64,000 nucleotides of DNA from the NCBI RefSeq assembly GCF_947496485.1, contig NZ_CANMCZ010000001.1, positions 367,596-431,595 on the forward strand, written 5' to 3'. This DNA is from an uncultured Winogradskyella sp. (GTDB taxonomy: Bacteria; Bacteroidota; Bacteroidia; Flavobacteriales; Flavobacteriaceae). Each line of letters begins with the position of its first letter. The stretch's first letter is position 1. The notes under the pieces were generated by a model. That model saw nothing but the letters and a program-made list of their open reading frames with translations. It made no database searches and had not been told where the DNA came from. Made by a program: the position numbers and the translations under genes. Positions 55,433 through 64,000 of the stretch are shown piece after piece.

Positions 55433-57286
55433 TTATTCAGATTTTTTTATCAAGATCACCCAGTCTTTTTCGGTTTCAGACGGTGGTATTCCAAGCTCAA
55501 CAATACTTCCTCCTTTTAATGATGTTAAAGACCCATTTTGCAATTCTCCGCCGTTTCTTGGATCGAACCATTTTACTGTAAATTGATTGTCTGTATTACC
55601 TAAATTCAATCGGATATTTGAAGCTCCAGACTCTGTATATATAACATATATTTCTCCTTCTTTTGCTAAACAATAGGATACATCATCTGAAGTAAGGTTG
55701 TCATTAGGTGTCATTTCCCAAAACGGAATGTGATTATTAAAAAATTGAAGTGCATATCTGTTTTGGTCCCAAAATAAATCGCGACTTCTAAAATCTTGAC
55801 AGGTTAAATCAGAATTTGGACTCGCATAACCAAAGTACCATTCTACACCATAGCCGCCTGCCATTAATGTTCCCCATAAAGCCCTTGAACGCGCGAAATT
55901 ATGTTCTGCGTCTTCATCATCTGGAAGCAAAGCAATATTAGCTTTACCAGGTTCATCAACTGCTATTGCCCATTTTCTGCCAGTAGCATTTGATTTTTCG
56001 CGCCATTTTAAAACTCTTGGATGTACATCGTTAAATTCCGGATGACTAAGTTGTAATGACGCTCCTGTTAGTGGTGATTGGTCACCAATAAATTCTGCAA
56101 ATCTATCATCCTTGTTTGGGTAGGTATGAATCACCAGATGACTGTTATAAGCATCTAATTTCGACACGTAATTCGCAACTTTTAATACCTCTGAAATAGG
56201 CTGATTATTTTCTTCACCCAAATTCCAATTCATAGATAGGTGATGGCCAAACCTGGCGATTAATTCTCGATAATATAGTTTACCTTCAATTCCGAAAATA
56301 CCTTTATCCATCAAATGGTCTGTTTCGGTTTCGTGCGTTTTGAAATGTAAGAACATGCCTTTGGTTTCGGCATATTCGAAAACACGTTCCCATTGGTCTA
56401 ATTTGGAAACATCAAATCTTGTTTTATGAAACATAGTTTCCCATGCTTCCTTATTCTTTTTTACACTGGCATAGGCTTCATAATCTTCAACAGGCACTTT
56501 TAAAAGATGCGGAAAAACATTTCTATCATCTCCATCTACATTGAACGTTAAGAATGAAAATACATTCAATTCTTCACTGGCTAAATAATTAATAGCACCA
56601 AGTAGATTCTTTCCTTTATTTTCTTGCCAAACAAAGGGTTCTGCAGATTCATTAAAATCTTTGGCATGCGGCTCCCATTGTTTCTGAAAACCTAATGCAT
56701 TTGTAGATACATCAAAATCGGTAAATGCCAACAAATTTTCTGGTGCATCGACACCCAATTTTATAAAGTATTTCTGACTTTCGGCAAATTTTAAATACGA
56801 TGCGCCAACATATTGTAAACGCCCTTTAGCGCGATTATCAATACCTGTTTTATCGGATTCTGAAATGTTGAACTTCCCTGTTTGTCCATTCATAAAACCA
56901 GCACTTTCCGCACCATCTAACGAAGCAGCAATCGCTATATTTTCACCTTTTTTAAAGGATACTGTATAGGTCCATTCTCCAACGGCATTAGGTGTAAATC
57001 GCACTTTCCAAACATTGCCTTTATCACTACTTGTTTCAGCAGCATTTCCATCAGCACCATAAAATCCTGGGATGACAAATGTATTGTCCTTGTTTTTAAA
57101 CGTAACGTCTAGTCGATAATTTAAGAATGGATTGTTTTCTGCTAATTCACTAGTTTCAGGTCCTTCAAAATTAAAGGTGACTCTATGCCATTTTTTTAGT
57201 TCGCCATCAACTTTAATATCTTGTTTTTGTTTACAGGAATTAAACAATGTAAGACATAAAAAGAAAGTTGTGATATACCTGAGCAT
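55433..57286 (-). CDS. DUF5060-containing clan GH-A-type glycosidase lipoprotein
   Basis: A 617-residue lipoprotein (lipobox FNSC, Cys18). The N-terminal DUF5060 beta domain (about 30-115, WHRVTFNFEGPETSE, VRFTPNAVGEWTYTVSF) is followed by a TIM barrel (about 155-520) and a C-terminal beta domain (about 530-617, VKWFDPRNGGELQNGS). Candidate catalytic acids are Glu358 in NWNLGEENN and Glu445 in AVDEPGK, placed as expected for a clan GH-A retaining enzyme. No firm GH number. It follows the BNR-4 gene by only 6 bp, so its expression is tied to that lyase. Probably a glycosidase acting on ulvan oligomers. Confidence 0.8.
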   Translation of the reverse strand: MLRYITTFFLCLTLFNSCKQKQDIKVDGELKKWHRVTFNFEGPETSELAENNPFLNYRLDVTFKNKDNTFVIPGFYGADGNAAETSSDKGNVWKVRFTPNAVGEWTYTVSFKKGENIAIAASLDGAESAGFMNGQTGKFNISESDKTGIDNRAKGRLQYVGASYLKFAESQKYFIKLGVDAPENLLAFTDFDVSTNALGFQKQWEPHAKDFNESAEPFVWQENKGKNLLGAINYLASEELNVFSFLTFNVDGDDRNVFPHLLKVPVEDYEAYASVKKNKEAWETMFHKTRFDVSKLDQWERVFEYAETKGMFLHFKTHETETDHLMDKGIFGIEGKLYYRELIARFGHHLSMNWNLGEENNQPISEVLKVANYVSKLDAYNSHLVIHTYPNKDDRFAEFIGDQSPLTGASLQLSHPEFNDVHPRVLKWREKSNATGRKWAIAVDEPGKANIALLPDDEDAEHNFARSRALWGTLMAGGYGVEWYFGYASPNSDLTCQDFRSRDLFWDQNRYALQFFNNHIPFWEMTPNDNLTSDDVSYCLAKEGEIYVIYTESGASNIRLNLGNTDNQFTVKWFDPRNGGELQNGSLTSLKGGSIVELGIPPSETEKDWVILIKKSE

Positions 57287-57292
57287 TGTATT

Positions 57293-59398
57293 CTATTTAA
57301 TGACAATTTTTTTAAAAACTCTGTCTACTCCATTATATAGCTCTAAAAAATAAACTCCTTGAGTATTTTTAGAAAAATCTACTTTATTTTGAGACACGCC
57401 TCCTATTTCCAAAACTTGACCTTGCAGGTTAACTAATTTATATTCTAGATTATGAATGTTTGATTTTATATTAAAAACACCATCACTAGGATTAGGGTAA
57501 ACTGAAATATTTTGAGCGTCAAATTCATTAATGCTTAGAGGTGCTATTAGTTCAAATTCAATTTTATCTGGTTCACTTGATAATGATCTTCGCTGTGTTA
57601 ATCTTACGGTATTTAAACCTTGATTTAGCGTAATATCTGGAATTCTGGTTTCTAAATATACACTCCAGTCAAATGTTCTGGTTATTAACACATCATTGAA
57701 CAAGGTTCCATTTATTTCAATATCCATAATGGAATCATCTCTATTTCTATTTGCAGCAAAAAGAATAAAATCATAAGTCCCTGCTTCAGTTACTTCAAAT
57801 ACGTGCTCAATAAACTGATTTGACGAAAACGAATCTATATATTCACCACCTGATGCCACAGGATTTGTACCTATATTAATATCAGTTGATGCTGTTGTAA
57901 AATCCTCTGCTTCCAACGATATATTATCAGTGGTATCTGGCACATCCTCTTCGGACAAGGTAAATTCCATAAAATATAATGGACGTTTGTCGCCGACGCC
58001 TGGTGTGTTATTACCCGTATTTTCCATTAAATACACGTACAATTTATCTCCTTCAACAAAGGCATCAAAATGTGAATAATTTATAGCGTCCGTATTGGTA
58101 TATATAATTTTCCAGTCATTTTCTCCTTCTAAAGTGGTTTTAATATTTACTTTACCACCTAATAATTCCACCATAAAAACATGGTTCATATAACTATATA
58201 TTTCGCCACGAACTGATGGGTGTGGAATCAAAACATCTACATTACTAGAGAAATTAGTATCAGTAGCCAACTTATAATAATGTACATTTCTATTATCAAC
58301 GCGTTGTACAAAATGAATCGCGCCATTCTCAGTAACAGTCCAAGCCGGATCACTATTGCTTCTTGGATTAGTCTCCGTGCCGTAATCATCTCCTGGTTGT
58401 GCTATTTGAACAGGATCTAAATTTGGATCTATGTTATTTACTATGGGTAATGCAATAGGATTATCATCTACATCATACCACTGAGTTGACTGATTTTGTG
58501 GTATAACGTTGGTGTAAGCATAATATAGTCCACTATTTAACATATAGCCGTTGCTGGTATTTGCATCATTATTAGTAGAGTATCTTATTGAAAACCCAGA
58601 ATAAAACTTGCCGTTTAAAAACCGTTCACCTCCATACATATTGTTTCTATTTGGCAATGGTAACGTCCCGTCATGGAATAACCAATTGTTAGACCATGAT
58701 GTTCCATCATAATGTGCTAAAAGTATATCTCCATTACCTGATCCGCCTTTTCTATATCGAGCTATTAAACTTCCATCGTCTGCCCTATGAATCATAGGAT
58801 AAGTCATCCTTTCATAATCTTGTCCGAGCTTTAAATAATTCTGTTTAGGGTTGAATAAACTCAAATTAAACTGTGCATCTGGAACAAATGCAGCATTGGC
58901 TACTGAGACAGAATAATTAAAAAAATCATTAGGCAAAGCTGCTGCAGTGTATGCGTGCATATCGTATATGATATGAATTGTATTGTCTATTGTACTGATA
59001 CCTATTGCGGCTGTATTATGAGAATCGCCTCTAATACCTGTACCATTTAAAAGCTCTCCACTTTGTCCAACATGTTGATGTGGAAACTCGATAGTGACCC
59101 AACTAGAGTTTGGTACACTTAAATTTTTTCTTGATAACATTAAGTTACGCGCATCCATTCCACCTTTATACCAAGTCACAAATGCATACCCATTTACAAC
59201 ATCTACACAATCACCATGAGGTGAAATTCTTTGTGAGAATCTATAATTGACATCTCTAGTTCCTGCAAAGAACAAACCGCCCTCACCAGTTCCTGTTACT
59301 TCTGATAATTCTTCTAAGTTGGCTGCAAGTTGCTGTTCCTGTCCCCAATTTATGAATGAAAAAAAACACAGCATCCATATTAAGTAGCATTTTTTCAT
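57293..59398 (-). CDS. secreted BNR-4 ulvan lyase-type protein with CBM-like module and T9SS tail
   Basis: A 701-residue protein. Signal peptide to about residue 20 (FINWGQ), BNR-4 propeller (about 25-500), CBM6/35-like sandwich (about 505-625, ISLEAEDFTTASTDIN) and T9SS tail (about 630-701, YPNPSDGVFNI). Candidate active-site histidines His61 (ISPHGD), His127 (GDSHNT) and His148 (DMHAY) keep the spacing seen in the two tandem BNR-4 proteins, but the accessory modules differ (no Ig-like or lectin-like domain). Third lyase of this type, probably a different subfamily. It lies 48 bp behind the 59447 gene across a hairpin, without a regulon box of its own. Confidence 0.82.
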   Translation of the reverse strand: MKKCYLIWMLCFFSFINWGQEQQLAANLEELSEVTGTGEGGLFFAGTRDVNYRFSQRISPHGDCVDVVNGYAFVTWYKGGMDARNLMLSRKNLSVPNSSWVTIEFPHQHVGQSGELLNGTGIRGDSHNTAAIGISTIDNTIHIIYDMHAYTAAALPNDFFNYSVSVANAAFVPDAQFNLSLFNPKQNYLKLGQDYERMTYPMIHRADDGSLIARYRKGGSGNGDILLAHYDGTSWSNNWLFHDGTLPLPNRNNMYGGERFLNGKFYSGFSIRYSTNNDANTSNGYMLNSGLYYAYTNVIPQNQSTQWYDVDDNPIALPIVNNIDPNLDPVQIAQPGDDYGTETNPRSNSDPAWTVTENGAIHFVQRVDNRNVHYYKLATDTNFSSNVDVLIPHPSVRGEIYSYMNHVFMVELLGGKVNIKTTLEGENDWKIIYTNTDAINYSHFDAFVEGDKLYVYLMENTGNNTPGVGDKRPLYFMEFTLSEEDVPDTTDNISLEAEDFTTASTDINIGTNPVASGGEYIDSFSSNQFIEHVFEVTEAGTYDFILFAANRNRDDSIMDIEINGTLFNDVLITRTFDWSVYLETRIPDITLNQGLNTVRLTQRRSLSSEPDKIEFELIAPLSINEFDAQNISVYPNPSDGVFNIKSNIHNLEYKLVNLQGQVLEIGGVSQNKVDFSKNTQGVYFLELYNGVDRVFKKIVIK

Positions 59399-59413
59399 AC
59401 TTTATTATAAAAA

Positions 59414-59440
59414 AATGCCAGTAATTATTTTACTGGCATT
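59414..59440 (-). terminator. terminator/attenuator after sulfatase-GH78 gene
   Basis: 11-bp perfect stem AATGCCAGTAA (59414-59424) / TTACTGGCATT (59430-59440) with a 5-nt loop. A long A run at 59408-59415 gives a T tract on the minus strand. The next gene starts at 59398 with no room for a separate promoter, so partial read-through is likely. Confidence 0.82.
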
Positions 59441-59446
59441 GATTGT

Positions 59447-62400
59447 TTAAAACGAATTTATTTTCAGCTGTATCGTATGCTTTCCTGGTGATAATCTAAT
59501 AGATTCAAAAGCAGATGGTACTTTTTCTCCATTATGAATTAAGTCCTTTCCATCTAAACCGTTTAGAGAAAATTCGGCGACCATGTTTCCTGGAATTTCA
59601 ATTTCATACGTCTGCAATCTAGCTCCATTATAAGTATATTTTCCTTTGATTGTACCTCTAACGGTTGGTACTTCAATTTCGCTCGATTTTAATTTGCTCA
59701 TCTGTGGCTTTATCGTCGCAACACCAAATCCAGCCGTTTTAGGTTTAATTCCCCATAATCCGCGTGGAATTACATTTGCAGGTACAGCTCCCCAAGAATG
59801 GTTCCAATCTAAATTGTTTTTGTACTTATTGTCCCAAGCTTCTAGCGTAATCGTAGAACCGATTTTTATCATGTTATACCAACTTCTATCTGAAGTATCC
59901 GTTAATAAATCTAGTGCGTAATCAGCTTCACCAACATTATATAAACCATCCATTAAAAATTGAGCACCATATACACTACAAGCCAACCCTCTGGATTTCA
60001 CATAATTTACAACAGATTCAAAATGCTCTTCTGGAACTAATCCAAAAGCTAAAGGCATCATATTAGCATGAAGCGATGCGTGGTCTGTCCCAATACCATC
60101 GACGTAGATACCGCGTTCTGCATCGAACATCTGTTCGTTCACTGCTTTTTTAGCTTTTGCAGCTCTATATTCAAAGTCCAAAGCTTCTTGTGTTTTCCCA
60201 AGAATCTTTGCAAACTCTGCCATGATTTTCATGTTCTCATAAAAGAATGAATTGATTACCGTACTATAAGGTTTAAACACAAAACCATCGCGTTCCCCTT
60301 TAGTTTTGCTTCCATTAAAGTTTGCTCCAGGCCAATCTACGATATCCGTTAATGGCTTTTTATAACCCTCTGGGAAACCTAATTTTTTCATGAACTCAGC
60401 ATCAACTTTAGTCGATGTTATGAGACCATCCTCATTAGATAATTCGAATAGTGATTTGTGTTTTAATGGTTCGTAATAACGCTCAATAAGTTCGGTATTA
60501 CCTGTGTACATATAATCTGCATATATTAATAACGGCACATGCTGTTGCCACTCTGTTGGCCATGTTGGGTTCTTCATGAAATACTCAATGGTACGTCTTG
60601 CCATAGCAAATTCTCTGTCCGTAGTATAATGGCTTAATTGATTTAAATACGCATCGGCTTCATAAGGAATACGTTCTCTATCACCATCTACATAAAGCCC
60701 ATTAAATGTGGTAGCTTTAATTGAGTATTTACATAATTCCCAAACTTGATTTAAAATATCATTATTACTCTCAAAACTACTGGCTTCTTCATCCCAATAG
60801 GTGTGAAATGCTAGTTGCGTAAAGTCTTCTGCTTTAAGATTATTTTGAGCTCCTTCCACTTCTGCATATCTAAATGGTACTAAAGGTGGAAAACCATTTG
60901 GCAATGGTACTGCTTTATTTGCTCTTGTGTTCCGTTCATCTTCATGAACTTTAATCTGGTATTTCGTCTGACCAGGTTTTACATCCACTTTAATTTCTTG
61001 ATAGCGAATATTACTTTTTTTAGGTGGTGTTCTATTTAAATTCCCATTATTATCGGCCATTTCACCTACATGTATGGTTAAGGTGTGTGGTGTTTTAGCG
61101 TTATAGGTAAAATCCATGGTTGCAAAAGCAGCCTTTCCAAAATCTATAAAATAAAAATCACCTCTTTTTTCAAACGTTGAAGGTTTAACTTCTGTAGTAA
61201 CGAATTTATTTTCTGTTGAAATGATGTAACTATCACTTTTTCCAGTTGTAAATTGTTGCGCTTCGGCATAATCAACTAATCTGTTAGCTTCATCCCAAAT
61301 TCTAACTTTCCAATAGTAGGTTTTTCCAATTTCTAGAGCGTTACCTTCATACTCAACATCTGTTGATTTTATAGATGCTACTCTACCACTATCCCAAACA
61401 TTTCCGTTATTATTATCAATATCAGCCTTATTTGATGCTACCAAAATTTGATAAGCGCCTTGGTATTTTGCACCTAAAGGTACTGTCCACCCGAATTCTG
61501 GTTTTAAATCATAAATCTTTACATCTTTACTTGGTTCTCTTATCAATTCTACCGTTAAATCTGTTGGTGCTGCTCTGTATACATTACTGTTTTTCTTGAT
61601 TAGTTCATCAGTTTTAGCTCTTAAATTATCAAGTACTTTTTTGTATTTCTTTTTACCAACTAGATTTTTAATCTCTTGTGGATCTTTCTCTAAATCGTAA
61701 AGCTCCTCAATGGACTTATCGTTTACATATCTGAAGTATTTCCATTTTTTAGTTCTTATACCTTCACTTGGAGGAATTTCACTAAAATCCCAAATATGCT
61801 CAATTAAAATGGTATCTCTTGCAATTGTATTTGTTTCCTTTTTAACGATAGGCATCAAACTTTTTCCTTGCCATGATTCTGGAGCTTTAACACCAGCCAA
61901 GTCTGCAATGGTTTGTGGCACATCAATATTTAATACCATATCATTAACATCTTGATGTGTATTTTCTCTTGGATCAAATACAATTAATGGCACACGAATA
62001 GAGTTATCGTACATTAACCATTTTCCTGCTAATTTACGTTCACCTAAAAAATAGCCGTTATCTCCCATAACTATGATAACTGTATTCTTATCAAGTCCTT
62101 TTTCTTTTAATTTTTCTCGAATTTTAGCGATTTCCAAATCGATTCCCGAAATCATTCGGTAATACCCTTTTAGACTGTGTTGGTATTTTTCTGGAGTATC
62201 GTAACGCCATGTCCAACGTAACCAATTGAATCCTTTCTTTACAATATCAGGTTGAGCATCAAAGTACTTATCGTCTCCTAATTCTGGCCCAGGAATGGTT
62301 GTGTTTTCAAGAAGTTTATCTGTAGTATTCTGCCAAAAATATTGTTCTGGAGCTCCATCATGAGCATGAGGAGCACTAAAACTTAATGACAAACAGAATG

Positions 62401-62974
62401 GTTTTTCATTCGTTGCATTATTATCAATAAAATCAAGTGCTTTTTGACCTGTATAGCGTGTTAAGTGAACAGTGTCATTATCTAGTGTTTTATAATAATA
62501 CCCTCTTCTATCCTTATAACGGTTATTTCTGTCGTAAGATTCAAATTCATCAAACTGCTTGTCTAAATCATCATAACGCACACCATACTTACCATAAAAC
62601 CCTGTGTGATATCCATTATTCTTGAGAAGTGTTGGATACGAATCATCCATGTATTCGCTTCTAATGTTTCCTGTTTGAAAGTTGAAGTTATGAGCACGCT
62701 CATGCAAACCCGTTAAAATACTCGCTCTACTTGCCGCACAAATAGGAGTTGTTACGATGGCAGAATTAAAGTACGTTCCTGATTCAGCTAGTTTGTCCAT
62801 TTCTGGCGTCTCAACAAATTTGTTCCCTGCATAGCCGATAGCATCAAAACGTTGATCGTCAGTTAAAATAAATATTATATTCGGCTTTTCGCTTTTAGCC
62901 TGATTCGCTTGTGCAGAAATTTTGTTAAAACATACTAGTGTAATAAGGGCTAGTAAAAAGCTTTTCTTTTGCAT
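59447..62974 (-). CDS. bifunctional S1 sulfatase - GH78 alpha-L-rhamnosidase fusion
   Basis: A 1175-residue secreted protein with a cleavable signal (1-21, KISAQ). The N-terminal S1 sulfatase (about 28-490) has [18 protein letters not shown], formylglycine Cys79 in CAASR (Ala in place of the usual Pro, still a valid maturation site) and [12 protein letters not shown]. The C-terminal GH78 (about 500-1175) has an Ig-like domain, sugar-binding domain (about 610-740), toroid with [15 protein letters not shown] and [10 protein letters not shown] (candidate catalytic acids) and a closing beta domain. Desulfation and rhamnose release in one chain suit rhamnose-3-sulfate. As I recall, Formosa agariphila has the same fusion in its ulvan locus. 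Transcribed from its own regulon promoter. Confidence 0.93.
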   Translation of the reverse strand: MQKKSFLLALITLVCFNKISAQANQAKSEKPNIIFILTDDQRFDAIGYAGNKFVETPEMDKLAESGTYFNSAIVTTPICAASRASILTGLHERAHNFNFQTGNIRSEYMDDSYPTLLKNNGYHTGFYGKYGVRYDDLDKQFDEFESYDRNNRYKDRRGYYYKTLDNDTVHLTRYTGQKALDFIDNNATNEKPFCLSLSFSAPHAHDGAPEQYFWQNTTDKLLENTTIPGPELGDDKYFDAQPDIVKKGFNWLRWTWRYDTPEKYQHSLKGYYRMISGIDLEIAKIREKLKEKGLDKNTVIIVMGDNGYFLGERKLAGKWLMYDNSIRVPLIVFDPRENTHQDVNDMVLNIDVPQTIADLAGVKAPESWQGKSLMPIVKKETNTIARDTILIEHIWDFSEIPPSEGIRTKKWKYFRYVNDKSIEELYDLEKDPQEIKNLVGKKKYKKVLDNLRAKTDELIKKNSNVYRAAPTDLTVELIREPSKDVKIYDLKPEFGWTVPLGAKYQGAYQILVASNKADIDNNNGNVWDSGRVASIKSTDVEYEGNALEIGKTYYWKVRIWDEANRLVDYAEAQQFTTGKSDSYIISTENKFVTTEVKPSTFEKRGDFYFIDFGKAAFATMDFTYNAKTPHTLTIHVGEMADNNGNLNRTPPKKSNIRYQEIKVDVKPGQTKYQIKVHEDERNTRANKAVPLPNGFPPLVPFRYAEVEGAQNNLKAEDFTQLAFHTYWDEEASSFESNNDILNQVWELCKYSIKATTFNGLYVDGDRERIPYEADAYLNQLSHYTTDREFAMARRTIEYFMKNPTWPTEWQQHVPLLIYADYMYTGNTELIERYYEPLKHKSLFELSNEDGLITSTKVDAEFMKKLGFPEGYKKPLTDIVDWPGANFNGSKTKGERDGFVFKPYSTVINSFFYENMKIMAEFAKILGKTQEALDFEYRAAKAKKAVNEQMFDAERGIYVDGIGTDHASLHANMMPLAFGLVPEEHFESVVNYVKSRGLACSVYGAQFLMDGLYNVGEADYALDLLTDTSDRSWYNMIKIGSTITLEAWDNKYKNNLDWNHSWGAVPANVIPRGLWGIKPKTAGFGVATIKPQMSKLKSSEIEVPTVRGTIKGKYTYNGARLQTYEIEIPGNMVAEFSLNGLDGKDLIHNGEKVPSAFESIRLSPGKHTIQLKINSF

Positions 62975-63042
62975 AAAAATAGTCTTAGTTTGTATAGAAG
63001 AGATTTGAACTTCATAAATAATTCAATGAAATATATAGCTTA

Positions 63043-63087
63043 TAAAGTTAAAATATATAAACCCAGAAGCTATCCTGTTGTGTCCTG
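63043..63087 (-). promoter_or_regulatory. PUL regulon promoter for sulfatase-GH78 gene
   Basis: Plus-strand reading: TAAAGTTA (-7, 63043-63050), 21 bp, ATCCTG (63072-63077), distal GTCCTG (63082-63087). Confidence 0.8.
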
Positions 63088-63169
63088 AAATGAAATCTTA
63101 TAAATTAATTCATATTGTAATAGCTCTAAGGAAGTATAAAAATAGAAGTTAAAAAAATCTACTTTACCA

Positions 63170-64000
63170 CTAATCTGTTCTAAATATAGAAATTGGCAAA
63201 CCCGATTTTGTTTTTAAATTACTTTCAAAACAGTCCTCAAATCCATAACGTATTGCTGCAGGATTTTTTACCTGATCACTATAAATAATTAAGGTCTTTT
63301 TGTTTTTACTAAAACTTACTTGAGCAGGATAAAACACTTTATCTTGAGAAGCTATTTCAAATCCTTTTACGTTTTCAGTTTTTAGAAAGTAATCGTTTTT
63401 TTGAAACTTAAATTGAAGTTTTATTTTATCGTCTTTAGTTGACATTTTCTTTAGGACAGCACTTTTATAATTTAAATCTTTCAACTTGTATTGCTCTGCA
63501 AGTGCCCATTTTGATAATCGTTTTGCAACTATTTCTTTCTTAGAAGGATGAATATCATTACAATCTCCTGCGTCTGTGGTGATGACTATGCCTGTATTTG
63601 GAATCTGTTGAGAAATTTTGAATTGTGCTTCTCTTATGAAATCAGCTCCCATATTTGTAGCATTTTTATTCTTAACGTAGTTAAAAGGAGCTATTTGTAC
63701 AAAATAGAAAGGAAGATTTTTATCTTTCCATTGATGTCTCCATGAATCGATTAAATCTTTCATGTAACTTTCATATGTGCTAGGTTGCTTTCTATTTGAT
63801 TCTCCCTGATACCAAAGTATGCCTTTTATCTTAAAATCCTGAAAAGGATGGATCATCGCATTATATAAAGCGGTTGGCTTTTTTTGTTTGTTCTGATCTG
63901 TATGTAAAGTATTAGGAATTTTGATATTCTCATACTTCAATACATTTTCTTTAGGTATCCAAGATTCTATTTTCGTGCCTCCCCATGATGATTCAATAAT
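63170..64000 (-). CDS. SASA-type acetylesterase (SGNH hydrolase), 5' end beyond window
   Basis: Frame open to the right edge (277 codons visible) and ending at 63170. The visible part begins IIESSWGGTKIESWIPKENV, whose WGGTxIESW is the sialate O-acetylesterase (SASA) signature. It continues with YNAMIHPFQDFKIKGILWYQGESN (block with substrate-binding Gln/Gly/Glu) and GDCNDIHPSKKEIVAKRL holding the catalytic Asp-x-x-His. The internal Met at 63940 is not the start. The N-terminus with the catalytic Ser lies outside. These esterases remove O-acetyl groups from glycans. Its promoter is outside the window, so regulon membership cannot be judged. Confidence 0.85.
   Translation of the reverse strand: MIESSWGGTKIESWIPKENVLKYENIKIPNTLHTDQNKQKKPTALYNAMIHPFQDFKIKGILWYQGESNRKQPSTYESYMKDLIDSWRHQWKDKNLPFYFVQIAPFNYVKNKNATNMGADFIREAQFKISQQIPNTGIVITTDAGDCNDIHPSKKEIVAKRLSKWALAEQYKLKDLNYKSAVLKKMSTKDDKIKLQFKFQKNDYFLKTENVKGFEIASQDKVFYPAQVSFSKNKKTLIIYSDQVKNPAAIRYGFEDCFESNLKTKSGLPISIFRTD

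Noticed and set aside
1..64000. tRNA, rRNA, CRISPR arrays, prophage or conjugation genes
   Set aside because: I saw no cloverleaf-type tRNA, rRNA-like sequence, spacer arrays, integrase or transfer genes anywhere in the window.

Overview
This window is one polysaccharide utilisation locus (PUL) of a marine Flavobacteriia-type bacterium (phylum Bacteroidota). The DNA is AT-rich. It has a SusC/SusD pair, six proteins with type IX secretion (T9SS) C-terminal tails, many lipobox lipoproteins, no Shine-Dalgarno pattern, and -7 promoter elements of the Bacteroidota form TAnnTTTG. The enzyme set points to ulvan, the sulfated green-algal polymer of rhamnose-3-sulfate, glucuronic/iduronic acid and xylose. 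It comprises three BNR-4 propeller ulvan-lyase-type proteins, a multimodular PL28-type ulvan lyase plus two relatives and one dead fragment, a GH105 unsaturated uronyl hydrolase, four alpha-L-rhamnosidase domains (three GH78, one of them fused to a sulfatase, and one GH106), three S1 sulfatase domains, three GH3 and one GH43 (xylosidase candidates), and an L-rhamnose mutarotase. From memory, the sulfatase-GH78 fusion and the overall composition resemble the ulvan PUL of Formosa agariphila; I could not check this.

Layout. 1-2197: 3' part of a GH78 gene (minus). 2413-7780: a tight five-gene plus-strand catabolic operon (tartrate dehydrogenase-like, cyclase, four-carbon acid-sugar kinase, MFS transporter, Gfo/Idh/MocA oxidoreductase). 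7882-12937: two paralogous secreted BNR-4 lyases. 13041-22940: rhaM, GH3, two small T9SS proteins, sulfatase, GH3, GH5 (minus). 23227-25317: PL28-type lipoprotein, Tat-type sugar epimerase-like protein and a decayed PL28 fragment (plus). 25613-30234: susD/susC. 30426-34105: DUF1080 protein and GH78. 34315-35178: divergent PL28-like lipoprotein (plus). 35287-42708: NHL protein, DUF1501, a Planctomycetes-style PSCyt1/DUF1549/DUF1553 cytochrome protein and an (alpha/alpha)6-type lipoprotein. 42846-63087: PL28, GH106, sulfatase, GH105, GH3, GH43, DUF5060 glycosidase, BNR-4 lyase, sulfatase-GH78. 63170-64000: 3' part of a SASA-type acetylesterase.

The most striking signal is regulatory. Sixteen promoters on both strands share one 45-bp architecture: a direct repeat of CAGGAT-like hexamers with a 10-bp period, then 21 bp, then a TAnnTTTA/G -7 element. 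The susC promoter has four to five tandem copies. This defines a single regulon covering almost every transcription unit, including the four-carbon-acid operon and the cytochrome operon, which ties those unexpected genes to ulvan use. No regulator gene lies in the window.

Working model: secreted lyases cut ulvan outside the cell, SusCD imports oligomers, and periplasmic GH105, sulfatases, rhamnosidases and xylosidases trim them. RhaM helps channel rhamnose. A possible oxidative (3-keto) branch is suggested by DUF1080, the AP_endonuc_2-type protein, Gfo/Idh/MocA and the haem protein; that part is inference.
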